A stretch of 64,000 nt of DNA, taken from the NCBI RefSeq assembly GCF_024266585.1, contig NZ_CP100647.1, positions 2,523,001-2,587,000 of the forward strand, given 5' to 3'. Below the pieces are notes generated by a model. It saw only the letters and a program-made list of their open reading frames with translations, was not told the DNA's origin and made no database searches. The DNA comes from Xanthomonas sacchari (GTDB taxonomy: Bacteria; Pseudomonadota; Gammaproteobacteria; Xanthomonadales; Xanthomonadaceae). Both the position numbers and the translations under genes were made by a program. Positions within the stretch are counted from its first letter, which is position 1. Every line of letters begins with the position of its first letter. This document shows positions 8,204-16,263 of the stretch, one piece after another.

Positions 8204-9925
8204 GTGACGCGCGCCACCGACATCCTGGATGTGTTGTTGGCGCGCACGCCGCGCAAGCTGCTGCGCGACCGCCGCACCGGCCTGCCATACGGGTGGGCGC
8301 ACTGGATCGCGGCGCAACCTGCCGTGCCGCGGCCGTTCGCGGCGCCCGAGCTGATCGCGGCGATGCCGCCGGCGCAGCCGCCTGCGCCCCTGCGCCTGCC
8401 GGCGCTGCCGCTGTGGCAGGCGTTCCGCCGCCTGTGGTGGCAGCACTGGGATCCGGCGCCGTACGACCAGCGCTGGTGGCGGCGCATCGCCGTGCTGCTC
8501 AGCCTGCTGCTGCATCTGCTGTTCGCGGTGTTCCTGCTGTGGGTCGCGTTCGTGCGCTGGCTGCCGCCGCGCGCCGACGCGGATCAGGCCGGACGCGTGC
8601 AGGTGGAATTCGTCGGCCGCGGCACGCCTGCCGAGAGCGGCGGCGCTGCGCCGGCCGAGGCGACCGCCGCCGCGACGTCGCCGGCCCCGCCGCGTGCGCA
8701 GCGCGCCGTGTCCGCGCGACCGCGCCCGACGCCGCCAGCCGCTGCTGCGCCTGCGCCGCCAGCGGCCGCAGCGCCGGCACCCGTTCCGCCAGCACCCGCG
8801 CAGGCCACGGCCAGTGCGCCACCGCCGCCGGCCGAGCAGCCGCTGCAGGTGACCGAGACGCCCACGCCCACGCGCGACTTCGTGTTGCCGCCGCCGCCGA
8901 GCGTGCGCGTGCCGGTGCCGGCACCGCGCGCGATCGTACCGCCCGACGTGCAGGTGCCGGTGCGCGAGGTCGAGGTGGTCACCGACGTGCCGACCGTGGC
9001 GCAACTGCGTCCGCGCGACATCGTGGTGCCGCGCCCGGCCGCGCCGCAGGTGCAGGTGCGCGAACGCGAGGTGCCGGCACCGCTGCCGCAGGTGCAGATT
9101 CCGGTGCCACAGCTGCGCACGCCGGCGCCCACGCCGGTGCTGCGCAGTGCCGAGGTGCCGCAGGTGCGGCAGATCGAAGTCCCGACGCCGCGCACCGATA
9201 CGGCCACCGCGAGTGCGCCTGCACCGATGCCGGCGGCCGCCCCGGTCGCCAGCCCGGAGGCGGCACCGGCCACTGCGCCGACCGCGCAGCCGGCAGCCGC
9301 CGCCTCGGTCGCCGCCACCGCCAGCGGCACCGCCAAGCCGGCGGCGCCCGCGGCCGGCACCGCGCCACCGGGCAGCCAGGCCACGGCCGCGGGCAGCGGT
9401 CCGGCGCCGGTCGCCCGCGATGGCGGCTGGGCCACGCCGCAGCGCGGCGACGACTGGGGCGCGGCCGCGCGCAACCGCCCTGGCGATGCCGGGGCCGGCG
9501 CCAGCAAGGGCAGTGGCCTGTTCAATGCCGACGGCAGCGTGCGCCTCGCCGAGGGTCGCGGCAACGAGCAGGCGCCGGCGCGCAGCGCGCCCGGTTCCGA
9601 GACCGACACCTGGACGCGCGAGCGCATCGAAAAGGCCGGCGAGTGGCTCAAGCGTCCGCCGTACGACTACACGCCGACCTCGTTCGACAAGTACTGGCTG
9701 CCGAACGCGACGCTGCTGGAAGAGTGGGTGCGGCGCGGCATCAAGTCGGTGAAGATCCCGATTCCCGGCACCGGCAGCAGCATTTCCTGCGTGATCTCGA
9801 TCCTGCAGGTCGGCGGTGGCTGCAGCATCACCGACCCCAATCTCAACGAGCAGCCGGCCGGCGCGCGGCCGCCGCCGAACGTGCCGTTCAAGCGTGAGTT
9901 GCAGGAAGACAACGGCAGCCGCTGA
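8204..9925 (+). CDS. Transmembrane repetitive protein, function unknown
   Basis: 573 residues from a GTG at 8204; no ATG occurs before residue 55, and the GTG lies 13 bases after nfuA. A cytoplasmic N-terminal segment of about 95 residues leads to one strong transmembrane helix (about 98-122, LLSLLLHLLFAVFLLWVAFV). Then comes a long Ala/Pro-rich stretch and a region of about 150 residues built from Val/Pro/Arg repeats (PVREVEV, VQVREREVPAP, VQIPVPQ), followed by more Ala/Pro and a conserved globular end (about 465-573; YDYTPTSFDKYWLPNATLLE, two cysteines in SCVIS and GGCS). The layout resembles a TonB- or TolA-like periplasm-spanning protein, but no TonB domain is visible. I know such proteins from xanthomonads under this descriptive name; no function is established. 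Confidence 0.8.
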   Translation: MTRATDILDVLLARTPRKLLRDRRTGLPYGWAHWIAAQPAVPRPFAAPELIAAMPPAQPPAPLRLPALPLWQAFRRLWWQHWDPAPYDQRWWRRIAVLLSLLLHLLFAVFLLWVAFVRWLPPRADADQAGRVQVEFVGRGTPAESGGAAPAEATAAATSPAPPRAQRAVSARPRPTPPAAAAPAPPAAAAPAPVPPAPAQATASAPPPPAEQPLQVTETPTPTRDFVLPPPPSVRVPVPAPRAIVPPDVQVPVREVEVVTDVPTVAQLRPRDIVVPRPAAPQVQVREREVPAPLPQVQIPVPQLRTPAPTPVLRSAEVPQVRQIEVPTPRTDTATASAPAPMPAAAPVASPEAAPATAPTAQPAAAASVAATASGTAKPAAPAAGTAPPGSQATAAGSGPAPVARDGGWATPQRGDDWGAAARNRPGDAGAGASKGSGLFNADGSVRLAEGRGNEQAPARSAPGSETDTWTRERIEKAGEWLKRPPYDYTPTSFDKYWLPNATLLEEWVRRGIKSVKIPIPGTGSSISCVISILQVGGGCSITDPNLNEQPAGARPPPNVPFKRELQEDNGSR

Positions 9926-10064
9926 GTGGCGGTGGCGGTGTGCGCACCCGGCACAACATGAGGGCGCGTCCAATCGCCTGCTTTCAGCACACGTGAGCCG
10001 GACGCAGCTTGCCCTGTGTGGGAGCGGCTTCAGAGCACTTTTCTAATAACGCCGGGACGGCTCC

Positions 10065-10132
10065 TGTAGGAGCGGCTTCAGCCGCGACGGGCCTCTCCGG
10101 GAAGGCCCGTCGCGGCTGAAGCCGCTCCCACA
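10065..10132. repeat. REP-like inverted repeat element, copy 1
   Basis: Arms of 29 bases, almost perfectly complementary, enclose TCTCCGGGAA. The arm contains GCGGCTTCAGCCGCGAC, itself partly self-complementary. Confidence 0.9.
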
Positions 10133-10257
10133 AGGCGTGCGCATCCGGCGTGCTTGTGGCGGAAGTAGGTTGTCTTTAGCCGTCAAGGGCCTTCGCGATG
10201 AGGACGCGTCGCGGCAAAAGGGCACCTTCAATCACCTGCCGCGCATCGTGCTGTGTC

Positions 10258-10322
10258 GTAGAAGCGGCTTCAGCCGCGACGGATTTGCGGGAAAGCCCAG
10301 TCGCGGCTGAAGCCGCTCCTAC
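10258..10322. repeat. REP-like inverted repeat element, copy 2
   Basis: Arms GTAGAAGCGGCTTCAGCCG and its near complement enclose about 19 bases. One mismatch separates it from copy 1 in the outer arm (GAAGCGG against GGAGCGG). Confidence 0.88.
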
Positions 10323-10591
10323 GCGTGTGCCTAGACGCTCCCCGCGGCAGCATCGGCCAAGATGCTTTTCGTGTGCATCAAGAGCCGCCATGAGACGTGA
10401 TGCCGGACGCATGGATAGGGCTGGAATGCGGTCGCGCAGCAAGTAAAAGCGGCAGTGCGATGGCTACGCGTCGACCGTGGCGCCTCGGGGTCACGCCGTG
10501 CGCCCTTGCGTCGCTCGTGTTGGGCGCAGCGTGGTGCAGGCGACAGCGCATGTCATCCGACGCTGCGCCTGACCCTTCAGGCCTCGCCCGC

Positions 10592-11053
10592 TCAGTTCAC
10601 GCCGTGCAAATCGCGCAATTGGCTGCTGCGCGAGCCGAAGTAGGCGGCCAGGTCGGCGATGTCCTGGTCGCTCAGTTGCGCCGCCTGCGGGCTCATCAGC
10701 GGATGCGTGCGGGTGCCGCCGCGGTAGGCCTGCAGCGCATGCGCGAGATAGTCGCCGTACTGGCCGCCGAGCTTGGGGTAGGTCGGGTCGATCGGCGCGT
10801 TGCCGTCGGCGCCGTGGCAGTCGATGCAGCTCTGCCCGGTGGCCTTGCCCTTGGCGTGGGCCAGTTTGTCGCCGGCGTCGATGCGCCCGCCGGGCAGGCC
10901 GGCGGAGGAGCCGGACCCGTGCTCGCCGCTGGCGTGGCCCGGGTCGCCAGCGGATTTACTGGTGGATTCCACCTGCGATTGCGAACAGGCCCCCAGGCAC
11001 AGGGCGGCAAGCAGGACGAGGGCGGGACGCAAGGCGTGCGCGGCGTTCGGCAT
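10592..11053 (-). CDS. Lipoprotein cytochrome c, single haem
   Basis: Periplasmic membrane-anchored electron carrier. 153 residues; signal ends in the lipobox LGAC (about residue 23), followed by a Ser/Gly-rich linker. One haem-attachment site CIDCH (about 76-80), downstream Met ligand candidate in THPLMSPQ, and the class I C-terminal helix DIADLAAYFGS. The second cytochrome gene lies 7 bases upstream on the same strand, so the two are co-transcribed. Together the two single-haem proteins look like the two halves of a cytochrome c4. The partner oxidase or reductase is not in the window. Confidence 0.9.
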   Translation of the reverse strand: MPNAAHALRPALVLLAALCLGACSQSQVESTSKSAGDPGHASGEHGSGSSAGLPGGRIDAGDKLAHAKGKATGQSCIDCHGADGNAPIDPTYPKLGGQYGDYLAHALQAYRGGTRTHPLMSPQAAQLSDQDIADLAAYFGSRSSQLRDLHGVN

Positions 11054-11060
11054 GGGAGGC

Positions 11061-11444
11061 CTACTTGAGGGTGGACAGGAAAGCGGCGATGTCGGCGATC
11101 TCCTGGTCGGAGAAGCTTTCCGCCTGGGCCTGCATGGTCGGATGCTTGCGCTTGCCGAGCCGGTATTCGGTCAGCGCCTGGGTCAGGTACTGCGCCGATT
11201 GCCCACCGATCTTGGGGATGCGGTAGCTGGGATAGGCGTTCTTGTAGCCGGTGACGCCGTGGCAGCCCTGGCAGGTGTAGGTGAGCACCCGGCCGTTGGC
11301 GGCGTTGCCATGAATGGGGGCGGGTGCCGCGGCAGCGGCGGCGGGAGCGGCGGGTACCGGCGCGGTCTGCGCCATGGCCGGGGCGGCCCCAACAGAAACG
11401 AGTACGGCCAGAGCAAAACAAGCGGCTAGCGGCTGCGTGCGCAT
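11061..11444 (-). CDS. Periplasmic cytochrome c, single haem
   Basis: 127 residues from the ATG at 11444 (MRTQPLAACFALAVLVSVG); the in-frame ATG further upstream would add 24 residues without signal-peptide character. Cleavable signal peptide (APAMAQ), Ala/Pro linker, haem site CQGCH (about 60-64), Met ligand candidate in KHPTMQAQ, and terminal helix DQEIADIAAFLSTL. It shares the class and layout of the lipoprotein cytochrome downstream (CxxCHG, YPxxxxPKIGGQ, YLxxAL), which suggests an old gene duplication. First gene of the two-gene operon. Confidence 0.92.
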   Translation of the reverse strand: MRTQPLAACFALAVLVSVGAAPAMAQTAPVPAAPAAAAAAPAPIHGNAANGRVLTYTCQGCHGVTGYKNAYPSYRIPKIGGQSAQYLTQALTEYRLGKRKHPTMQAQAESFSDQEIADIAAFLSTLK

Positions 11445-11638
11445 GGTTTCGTGGTCCGGAGGACGGATTGGGGTTCCGGCGTGGGGGAACACGGAACGGC
11501 CCGAGTATAGCCTCACCTTCCGCGGCTCCGAAACTGGCCGCGGCGGGCGACCCGTGACCTTTGGGGCATTCGACAGGATGTCGATTGGTGATCTACTTAT
11601 CTACAACACCATTTACGCCATCCACCGGGGACACGACG

Positions 11639-12757
11639 ATGACGCGACCGCTCTCGCGCCGCACCGCCAGCTGCGCTGCCGCGCTGCTGGTCATCACCAC
11701 GCTGCTGCTCGGCGCCTGCAAGCCGGCCGCCGAGGCGCAGGCCAAGGCCGCCGACGGCGACAAGGCGCCGGAGGCGGTGCCGGTGGAAGTGGCTGCGGCC
11801 AGCCGCCGTGCGGTGGCGGCCAGCTACAGCGGCACCGCGGCGCTGGAGGCGCGCGCCGAATCGCAGGTGGTGGCCAAGACCGCCGGCGTGGCCCTGGCGG
11901 TGCTGGCCGAGGAAGGCCAGCAGGTCCGCGCCGGGCAGCCGCTGGTGCGGCTGGATCCGGATCGCGCGCGGCTGGCGCTGGCGCAGAGCGAGGCGCAGTT
12001 GCGCAAGCTGGAGAACAACTACCGGCGCTCGCAGCAACTGGTCGGCCAGCAACTGGTCAGCGCCGCCGACGTCGATCAGATCAAGTACGACCTGGCCAAC
12101 GTGCGTGCGCAACACCAACTGGCCGCGCTGGAGCTGTCCTACGCCACGGTGACGGCGCCGATCTCCGGGGTGATCGCCTCGCGCTCGATCAAGACCGGCA
12201 ACTTCGTGCAGATCAACACGCCGATCTTCCGCATCGTCGACGACTCGCGCCTGGAGGCCACGCTCAACGTGCCCGAGCGCGAACTGGCCACGCTCAAGAC
12301 CGGGCAGCCGGTGACGCTGCTGGCCGATGCGCTGCCGGGCAAGCAGTTCCGCGGCCGGGTCGACCGCATCGCGCCGGTGGTGGATGCCGGCAGCGGCACC
12401 TTCCGCGTGGTCTGCGCCTTCGACGAGGGCGCGCAGGCGTTGCAGCCGGGCATGTTCGGCCGCATCCGCATCGATTACGACCAGCGTACCGATGCGCTGG
12501 TGGTGCCGCGGCTGGCGCTGCTCGACGACGGCGAGCCGGCGGTGTTCCGCGTGGTCGCCGGCAAGGTCGCGCGGGTGCCGGTCACGCTGGGCTATGCCGA
12601 AGGGCCGTGGGTGGAGATCCGCCAGGGCCTGCAGGCCGGCGACCAGGTGGTCACCGCCGGCAAGGTCGCGCTGCGCGACGGCAGCCGCGTGCAGGTGATC
12701 GCGCCGCAGCGCGCGGTGGCCGACGCCGCGCCGGCCAGCGCCGACGGAGCGCGCTGA
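11639..12757 (+). CDS. RND efflux membrane-fusion (adaptor) lipoprotein
   Basis: Periplasmic adaptor joining the RND pumps encoded next to an outer-membrane channel. 372 residues from the ATG at 11639 (MTRPLSRRTASC); a frame extending 26 residues upstream lacks signal features. Lipobox LGAC near residue 28. Barrel-sandwich/lipoyl half SQVVAKTAGVALAVLAEEGQ, coiled-coil hairpin (about 95-150, LRKLENNYRRSQQLVGQQLV), second lipoyl half TVTAPISGVIASRSIKTGNF, then beta-barrel and membrane-proximal domains. Its stop overlaps the next ATG (TGATG). No TolC-type channel gene follows, so it must use one encoded elsewhere. Substrate unknown. Confidence 0.93.
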   Translation: MTRPLSRRTASCAAALLVITTLLLGACKPAAEAQAKAADGDKAPEAVPVEVAAASRRAVAASYSGTAALEARAESQVVAKTAGVALAVLAEEGQQVRAGQPLVRLDPDRARLALAQSEAQLRKLENNYRRSQQLVGQQLVSAADVDQIKYDLANVRAQHQLAALELSYATVTAPISGVIASRSIKTGNFVQINTPIFRIVDDSRLEATLNVPERELATLKTGQPVTLLADALPGKQFRGRVDRIAPVVDAGSGTFRVVCAFDEGAQALQPGMFGRIRIDYDQRTDALVVPRLALLDDGEPAVFRVVAGKVARVPVTLGYAEGPWVEIRQGLQAGDQVVTAGKVALRDGSRVQVIAPQRAVADAAPASADGAR

Positions 12758-15700
12758 TGCACGGCGCCGGTTCCGACGCGCACGCACCGCCTGCGCCTGC
12801 CGGTGCGCACGGCGGCGGCCTGGTCGAATTCGCCACCCGCCGCCGCGTGACCATCGCGATGATCACGCTGACCATGGTGCTGTTCGGCACGATCGCGTTG
12901 CACGGGCTCAAGGTCAATCTGCTGCCGGACCTGAGCTATCCGACTCTGACCGTGCGCACCGAGTACGCCGGTGCCGCACCGTCGGAGATCGAGACGCTGG
13001 TGACCGAGCCGGTGGAGGAAGCGGTCGGCGTGGTCAAGAACCTGCGCAAGCTCAAGTCGGTGTCGCGCACCGGGCAGAGCGATGTGGTGCTGGAGTTCGC
13101 CTGGGGCACCAACATGGACCAGGCCAGCCTGGAGGTGCGCGACAAGATGGAAGCGCTGTCGCTGCCGCTGGAGGCCAAGGCGCCGGTGCTGCTGCGCTTC
13201 AATCCCTCCACCCAGCCGATCATGCGCCTGGTGCTGTCGAGCAAGACCGCCGCGCACGGCGACGCCGAGGCGGTGCGCGCGCTGACCCAGTTGCGCCGCT
13301 ACGCCGACGAGGACCTGAAGAAGAAGCTGGAGCCGGTGCCGGGCGTGGCCGCGGTCAAGGTCGGCGGCGGCCTGGAGGACCAGATCCAGGTCGACATCGA
13401 CCAGCAGCGGCTGGCGCAACTCAACATGCCGATCGACACAGTGATCGCGCGGCTCAAGGACGAGAACGTCAATCTCTCCGGCGGGCGCCTGGAGCAGGGC
13501 ACGCAGCGCTACCTGGTGCGCACGGTCAACCAGTTCGCCGACCTGGACGAGATCCGCAACCTGTTGCTGACCACCCAGGGCGCCAGCGGCAACGCCGCCG
13601 ATGCGGCCTTGCAACAGATGTACGCGATCGCCGCGTCCACTGGCTCGGAAGCGGCGCTGGCCGCGGCGTCGGCGGCGCAGAGCGCGACATCCAGCGCGAC
13701 CACCAGCGTCGCCGGCGGCATGCCGATCCGGCTCAAGGACGTGGCGCAGGTGCGGCAGGGCTACAAGGAACGCGAGGCGATCATCCGCCTGGGCGGCAAG
13801 GAGGCGGTGGAACTGGCCATCTACAAGGAAGGCGACGCCAACACCGTGGCCACCGCCGCGGCGCTGCGCCAGCGCCTGGAGCAATTGAAGGCGCAGATTC
13901 CGGCCGACGCCGAGCTGACCACGCTGGAAGACCAGTCGCGCTTCATCGAGCACGCCATCGGCGACGTCAAGAAGGATGCGGTGATCGGCGGCGTGCTGGC
14001 GATCCTGATCATCTTCCTGTTCCTGCGCGACGGCTGGAGCACCTTCGTGATCGGCCTGTCGCTGCCGGTGTCGATCGTGACCACGTTCTTCTTCATGGGC
14101 CAGCTCGGGCTGAGCCTCAACGTGATGTCGCTGGGCGGACTGGCGCTGGCCACCGGCCTGGTGGTGGACGATTCGATCGTGGTGCTGGAAAGCATCGCCA
14201 AGGCGCGCGAGCGCGGGCTGAGCGTGCTCGATGCGGCGATCGTCGGCACCCGCGAGGTGGGCATGGCAGTGGTCGCCTCGACCCTGACCACGATCGCGGT
14301 GTTCCTGCCGCTGGTGTTCGTGGAGGGCGTGGCCGGGCAACTGTTCCGCGACCAGGCGTTGACCGTGGCGATCGCCATCGCGATCTCGCTGGTGGTGTCG
14401 ATGACCCTGATCCCGATGCTCAGCTCGCTCAAGGGGCGTGCGCCGCTGGCGTTCCCTGCGGAGCCGGCGGCGCCGCGCTGGCAGCCGCAGCGCGGCTGGC
14501 TGAAGCCGCTGGCCTGGAGCCGGCACGGTGCCGGCGCGGCGGCACGCGGCGTGTTCTTCGGCGGCGCCTGGTTGTGCGTGCGGCTGTGGCGCGGCGCGGT
14601 GGCGGTGGTCGCGCCGGTGATGCGCAAGGCCAGCGACCTGGCGATGGCGCCGTACGCGCTGGCCGAGCGCGGCTACCTGCGGCTGCTGCCCGGCGCGCTG
14701 GCGCGTCCAGGTTGGGTGCTGGGGCTGGCCGCGCTCGCCTTCGCCGCGACCCTGGCGGTGGCGCCGCTGCTGGGCGCCGACCTGATCCCGCAGCTGGCGC
14801 AGGACCGCTTCGAGATGACTGTGAAGCTGCCGGCCGGCACGCCGCTGCGGCAGACCGATGCACTGGTGCGCGAACTGCAGCAGGTACACGGCAAGGATGC
14901 CGGTGTGCAGGCGCTGTACGGGGTCAGCGGCAGCGGCACCCGGCTCGACGCCAATCCCACCGAGAGCGGCGAGAACATCGGCAAATTGACCATCGCCATG
15001 GCCGGTGGCGGCAGTGCGCAGTTCGAGGCGCAGCAGAGCGAGCGCATGCGCGCGACGATGCGCAACCATCCAGGCGTGCAGGTCGGTTTCAGCCGGCCCG
15101 AGCTGTTCAGTTTCTCCACCCCGCTGGAAATCGAACTGCGCGGCCAGGACCTGCCGACCATCCAGCACGCCGGGCAGAAGCTGGCGGCGCTGCTGCGTGG
15201 CAACGGCCACTTCGCCGACGTCAAATCCACGGTGGAGGAAGGCTTCCCGGAGATCCAGATCCGCTTCGACCAGGAGCGCGCCGGCGCGCTGGGGCTGACC
15301 ACGCGGCAGATCGCCGACGTGGTGGTGAAGAAGGTGCGCGGCGACGTCGCCACCCGCTACAGCTTCCGCGACCGCAAGATCGACGTGCTGGTGCGCGCGC
15401 AGCAGAGCGACCGCGCCAGCGTCGACAGCATCCGCCGGCTGATCGTCAATCCCGGCAGCAGCCGGCCGGTGACCCTGGACGCAGTCGCCGACGTGGTCGC
15501 CACCACCGGCCCCAGCGAGATCCACCGCGCCGACCAGATCCGCGTGGCGATCGTCTCGGCCAACCTGCGCGACATCGACCTGGGCGGCGCGGTGCGCGAG
15601 GTGGGCGAGATGGTGGCGCGCGATCCGCTCGGCGCCGGCGTCGGCATGCACATCGGCGGGCAGGGCGAGGAACTGGCGCAGTCGGCGCGCTCGCTGCTGT

Positions 15701-16263
15701 TCGCGTTCGGCCTGGCGGTGTTCCTGGTGTACCTGGTGATGGCCTCGCAGTTCGAATCGCTGCTGCATCCGTTCGTCATCCTGTTCACCATCCCGCTGGC
15801 CCTGGTCGGCGCGGTGCTGGCGCTGCTGCTGACCGGCAAGCCGGTGTCGGTGGTGGTGTTCATCGGCCTGATCCTGCTGGTGGGCCTGGTGACCAAGAAC
15901 GCGATCATCCTGATCGACAAGGTCAACCAGTTGCGCGAGGACGGCGTGGCCAAGCGCGCGGCGCTGATCGAAGGCGCGCGCTCGCGGCTGCGGCCGATCG
16001 TGATGACCACGCTGTGCACGCTGTTCGGCTTCCTGCCGCTGGCGGTGGCCAGCGGCGAGGGCGCCGAGGTGCGCGCGCCGATGGCGATCACCGTGATCGG
16101 CGGGCTGCTGGTGTCCACGCTGCTGACCCTGCTGGTGATCCCCGTGGTCTACGACCGCCTGGATCGCCGCAGCGACGCGTACTACGCCGAGCGCGGGCGG
16201 CGCGCGCGGCAACGCGAGCAGGGCGAGCGGCGCCTGCAGGACGGCGAGGGCGCATCGGCATGA
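12757..16263 (+). CDS. RND efflux pump, first inner-membrane subunit (HAE1 type)
   Basis: Proton-driven exporter of 1168 residues, longer than the usual 1030-1050. Twelve helices in the standard order, with VVDDSIVVLESI in TM4 (the Asp pair of the proton relay) and TKNAIILIDKVN in TM10 (the relay Lys). The extra length comes from two insertions: an Ala/Ser/Thr-rich segment of about 45 residues in the first porter region (about 275-322), and about 85 residues after TM6 (about 565-650) with amphipathic stretches. It starts at the ATG overlapping the adaptor stop and its own stop overlaps the next gene as ATGA, so all three genes are translationally coupled. Substrate unknown. Confidence 0.93.
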   Translation: MHGAGSDAHAPPAPAGAHGGGLVEFATRRRVTIAMITLTMVLFGTIALHGLKVNLLPDLSYPTLTVRTEYAGAAPSEIETLVTEPVEEAVGVVKNLRKLKSVSRTGQSDVVLEFAWGTNMDQASLEVRDKMEALSLPLEAKAPVLLRFNPSTQPIMRLVLSSKTAAHGDAEAVRALTQLRRYADEDLKKKLEPVPGVAAVKVGGGLEDQIQVDIDQQRLAQLNMPIDTVIARLKDENVNLSGGRLEQGTQRYLVRTVNQFADLDEIRNLLLTTQGASGNAADAALQQMYAIAASTGSEAALAAASAAQSATSSATTSVAGGMPIRLKDVAQVRQGYKEREAIIRLGGKEAVELAIYKEGDANTVATAAALRQRLEQLKAQIPADAELTTLEDQSRFIEHAIGDVKKDAVIGGVLAILIIFLFLRDGWSTFVIGLSLPVSIVTTFFFMGQLGLSLNVMSLGGLALATGLVVDDSIVVLESIAKARERGLSVLDAAIVGTREVGMAVVASTLTTIAVFLPLVFVEGVAGQLFRDQALTVAIAIAISLVVSMTLIPMLSSLKGRAPLAFPAEPAAPRWQPQRGWLKPLAWSRHGAGAAARGVFFGGAWLCVRLWRGAVAVVAPVMRKASDLAMAPYALAERGYLRLLPGALARPGWVLGLAALAFAATLAVAPLLGADLIPQLAQDRFEMTVKLPAGTPLRQTDALVRELQQVHGKDAGVQALYGVSGSGTRLDANPTESGENIGKLTIAMAGGGSAQFEAQQSERMRATMRNHPGVQVGFSRPELFSFSTPLEIELRGQDLPTIQHAGQKLAALLRGNGHFADVKSTVEEGFPEIQIRFDQERAGALGLTTRQIADVVVKKVRGDVATRYSFRDRKIDVLVRAQQSDRASVDSIRRLIVNPGSSRPVTLDAVADVVATTGPSEIHRADQIRVAIVSANLRDIDLGGAVREVGEMVARDPLGAGVGMHIGGQGEELAQSARSLLFAFGLAVFLVYLVMASQFESLLHPFVILFTIPLALVGAVLALLLTGKPVSVVVFIGLILLVGLVTKNAIILIDKVNQLREDGVAKRAALIEGARSRLRPIVMTTLCTLFGFLPLAVASGEGAEVRAPMAITVIGGLLVSTLLTLLVIPVVYDRLDRRSDAYYAERGRRARQREQGERRLQDGEGASA

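Larger units (their letters stand above)
9926..10591. repeat. Intergenic region with REP-like inverted repeats (GGCTTCAGCC family)
   Basis: No believable gene. It holds one half copy (10017-10033) and two complete hairpin elements (10065-10132 and 10258-10322). Each full element has inward-facing arms of the type GCGGCTTCAGCCGCGAC, ending in GTAGGAGC or CTCCCACA, around a loop of 10-20 bases. The same family recurs at 19380-19441 and 49805-49925. From 10323 to 10591 nothing is recognisable. Confidence 0.85.

Noticed and set aside
10176-11068. Small open frames in the repeat-bearing region and across the cytochrome gene
   Set aside because: They are made of hairpin repeat DNA or run antisense to the lipoprotein cytochrome, with no ribosome-binding sites.
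12592-16212. 1206-residue His/Gln/Arg-rich open frame on the minus strand
   Set aside because: Exact antisense of the first RND pump; composition is the mirror of a GC-rich coding frame.
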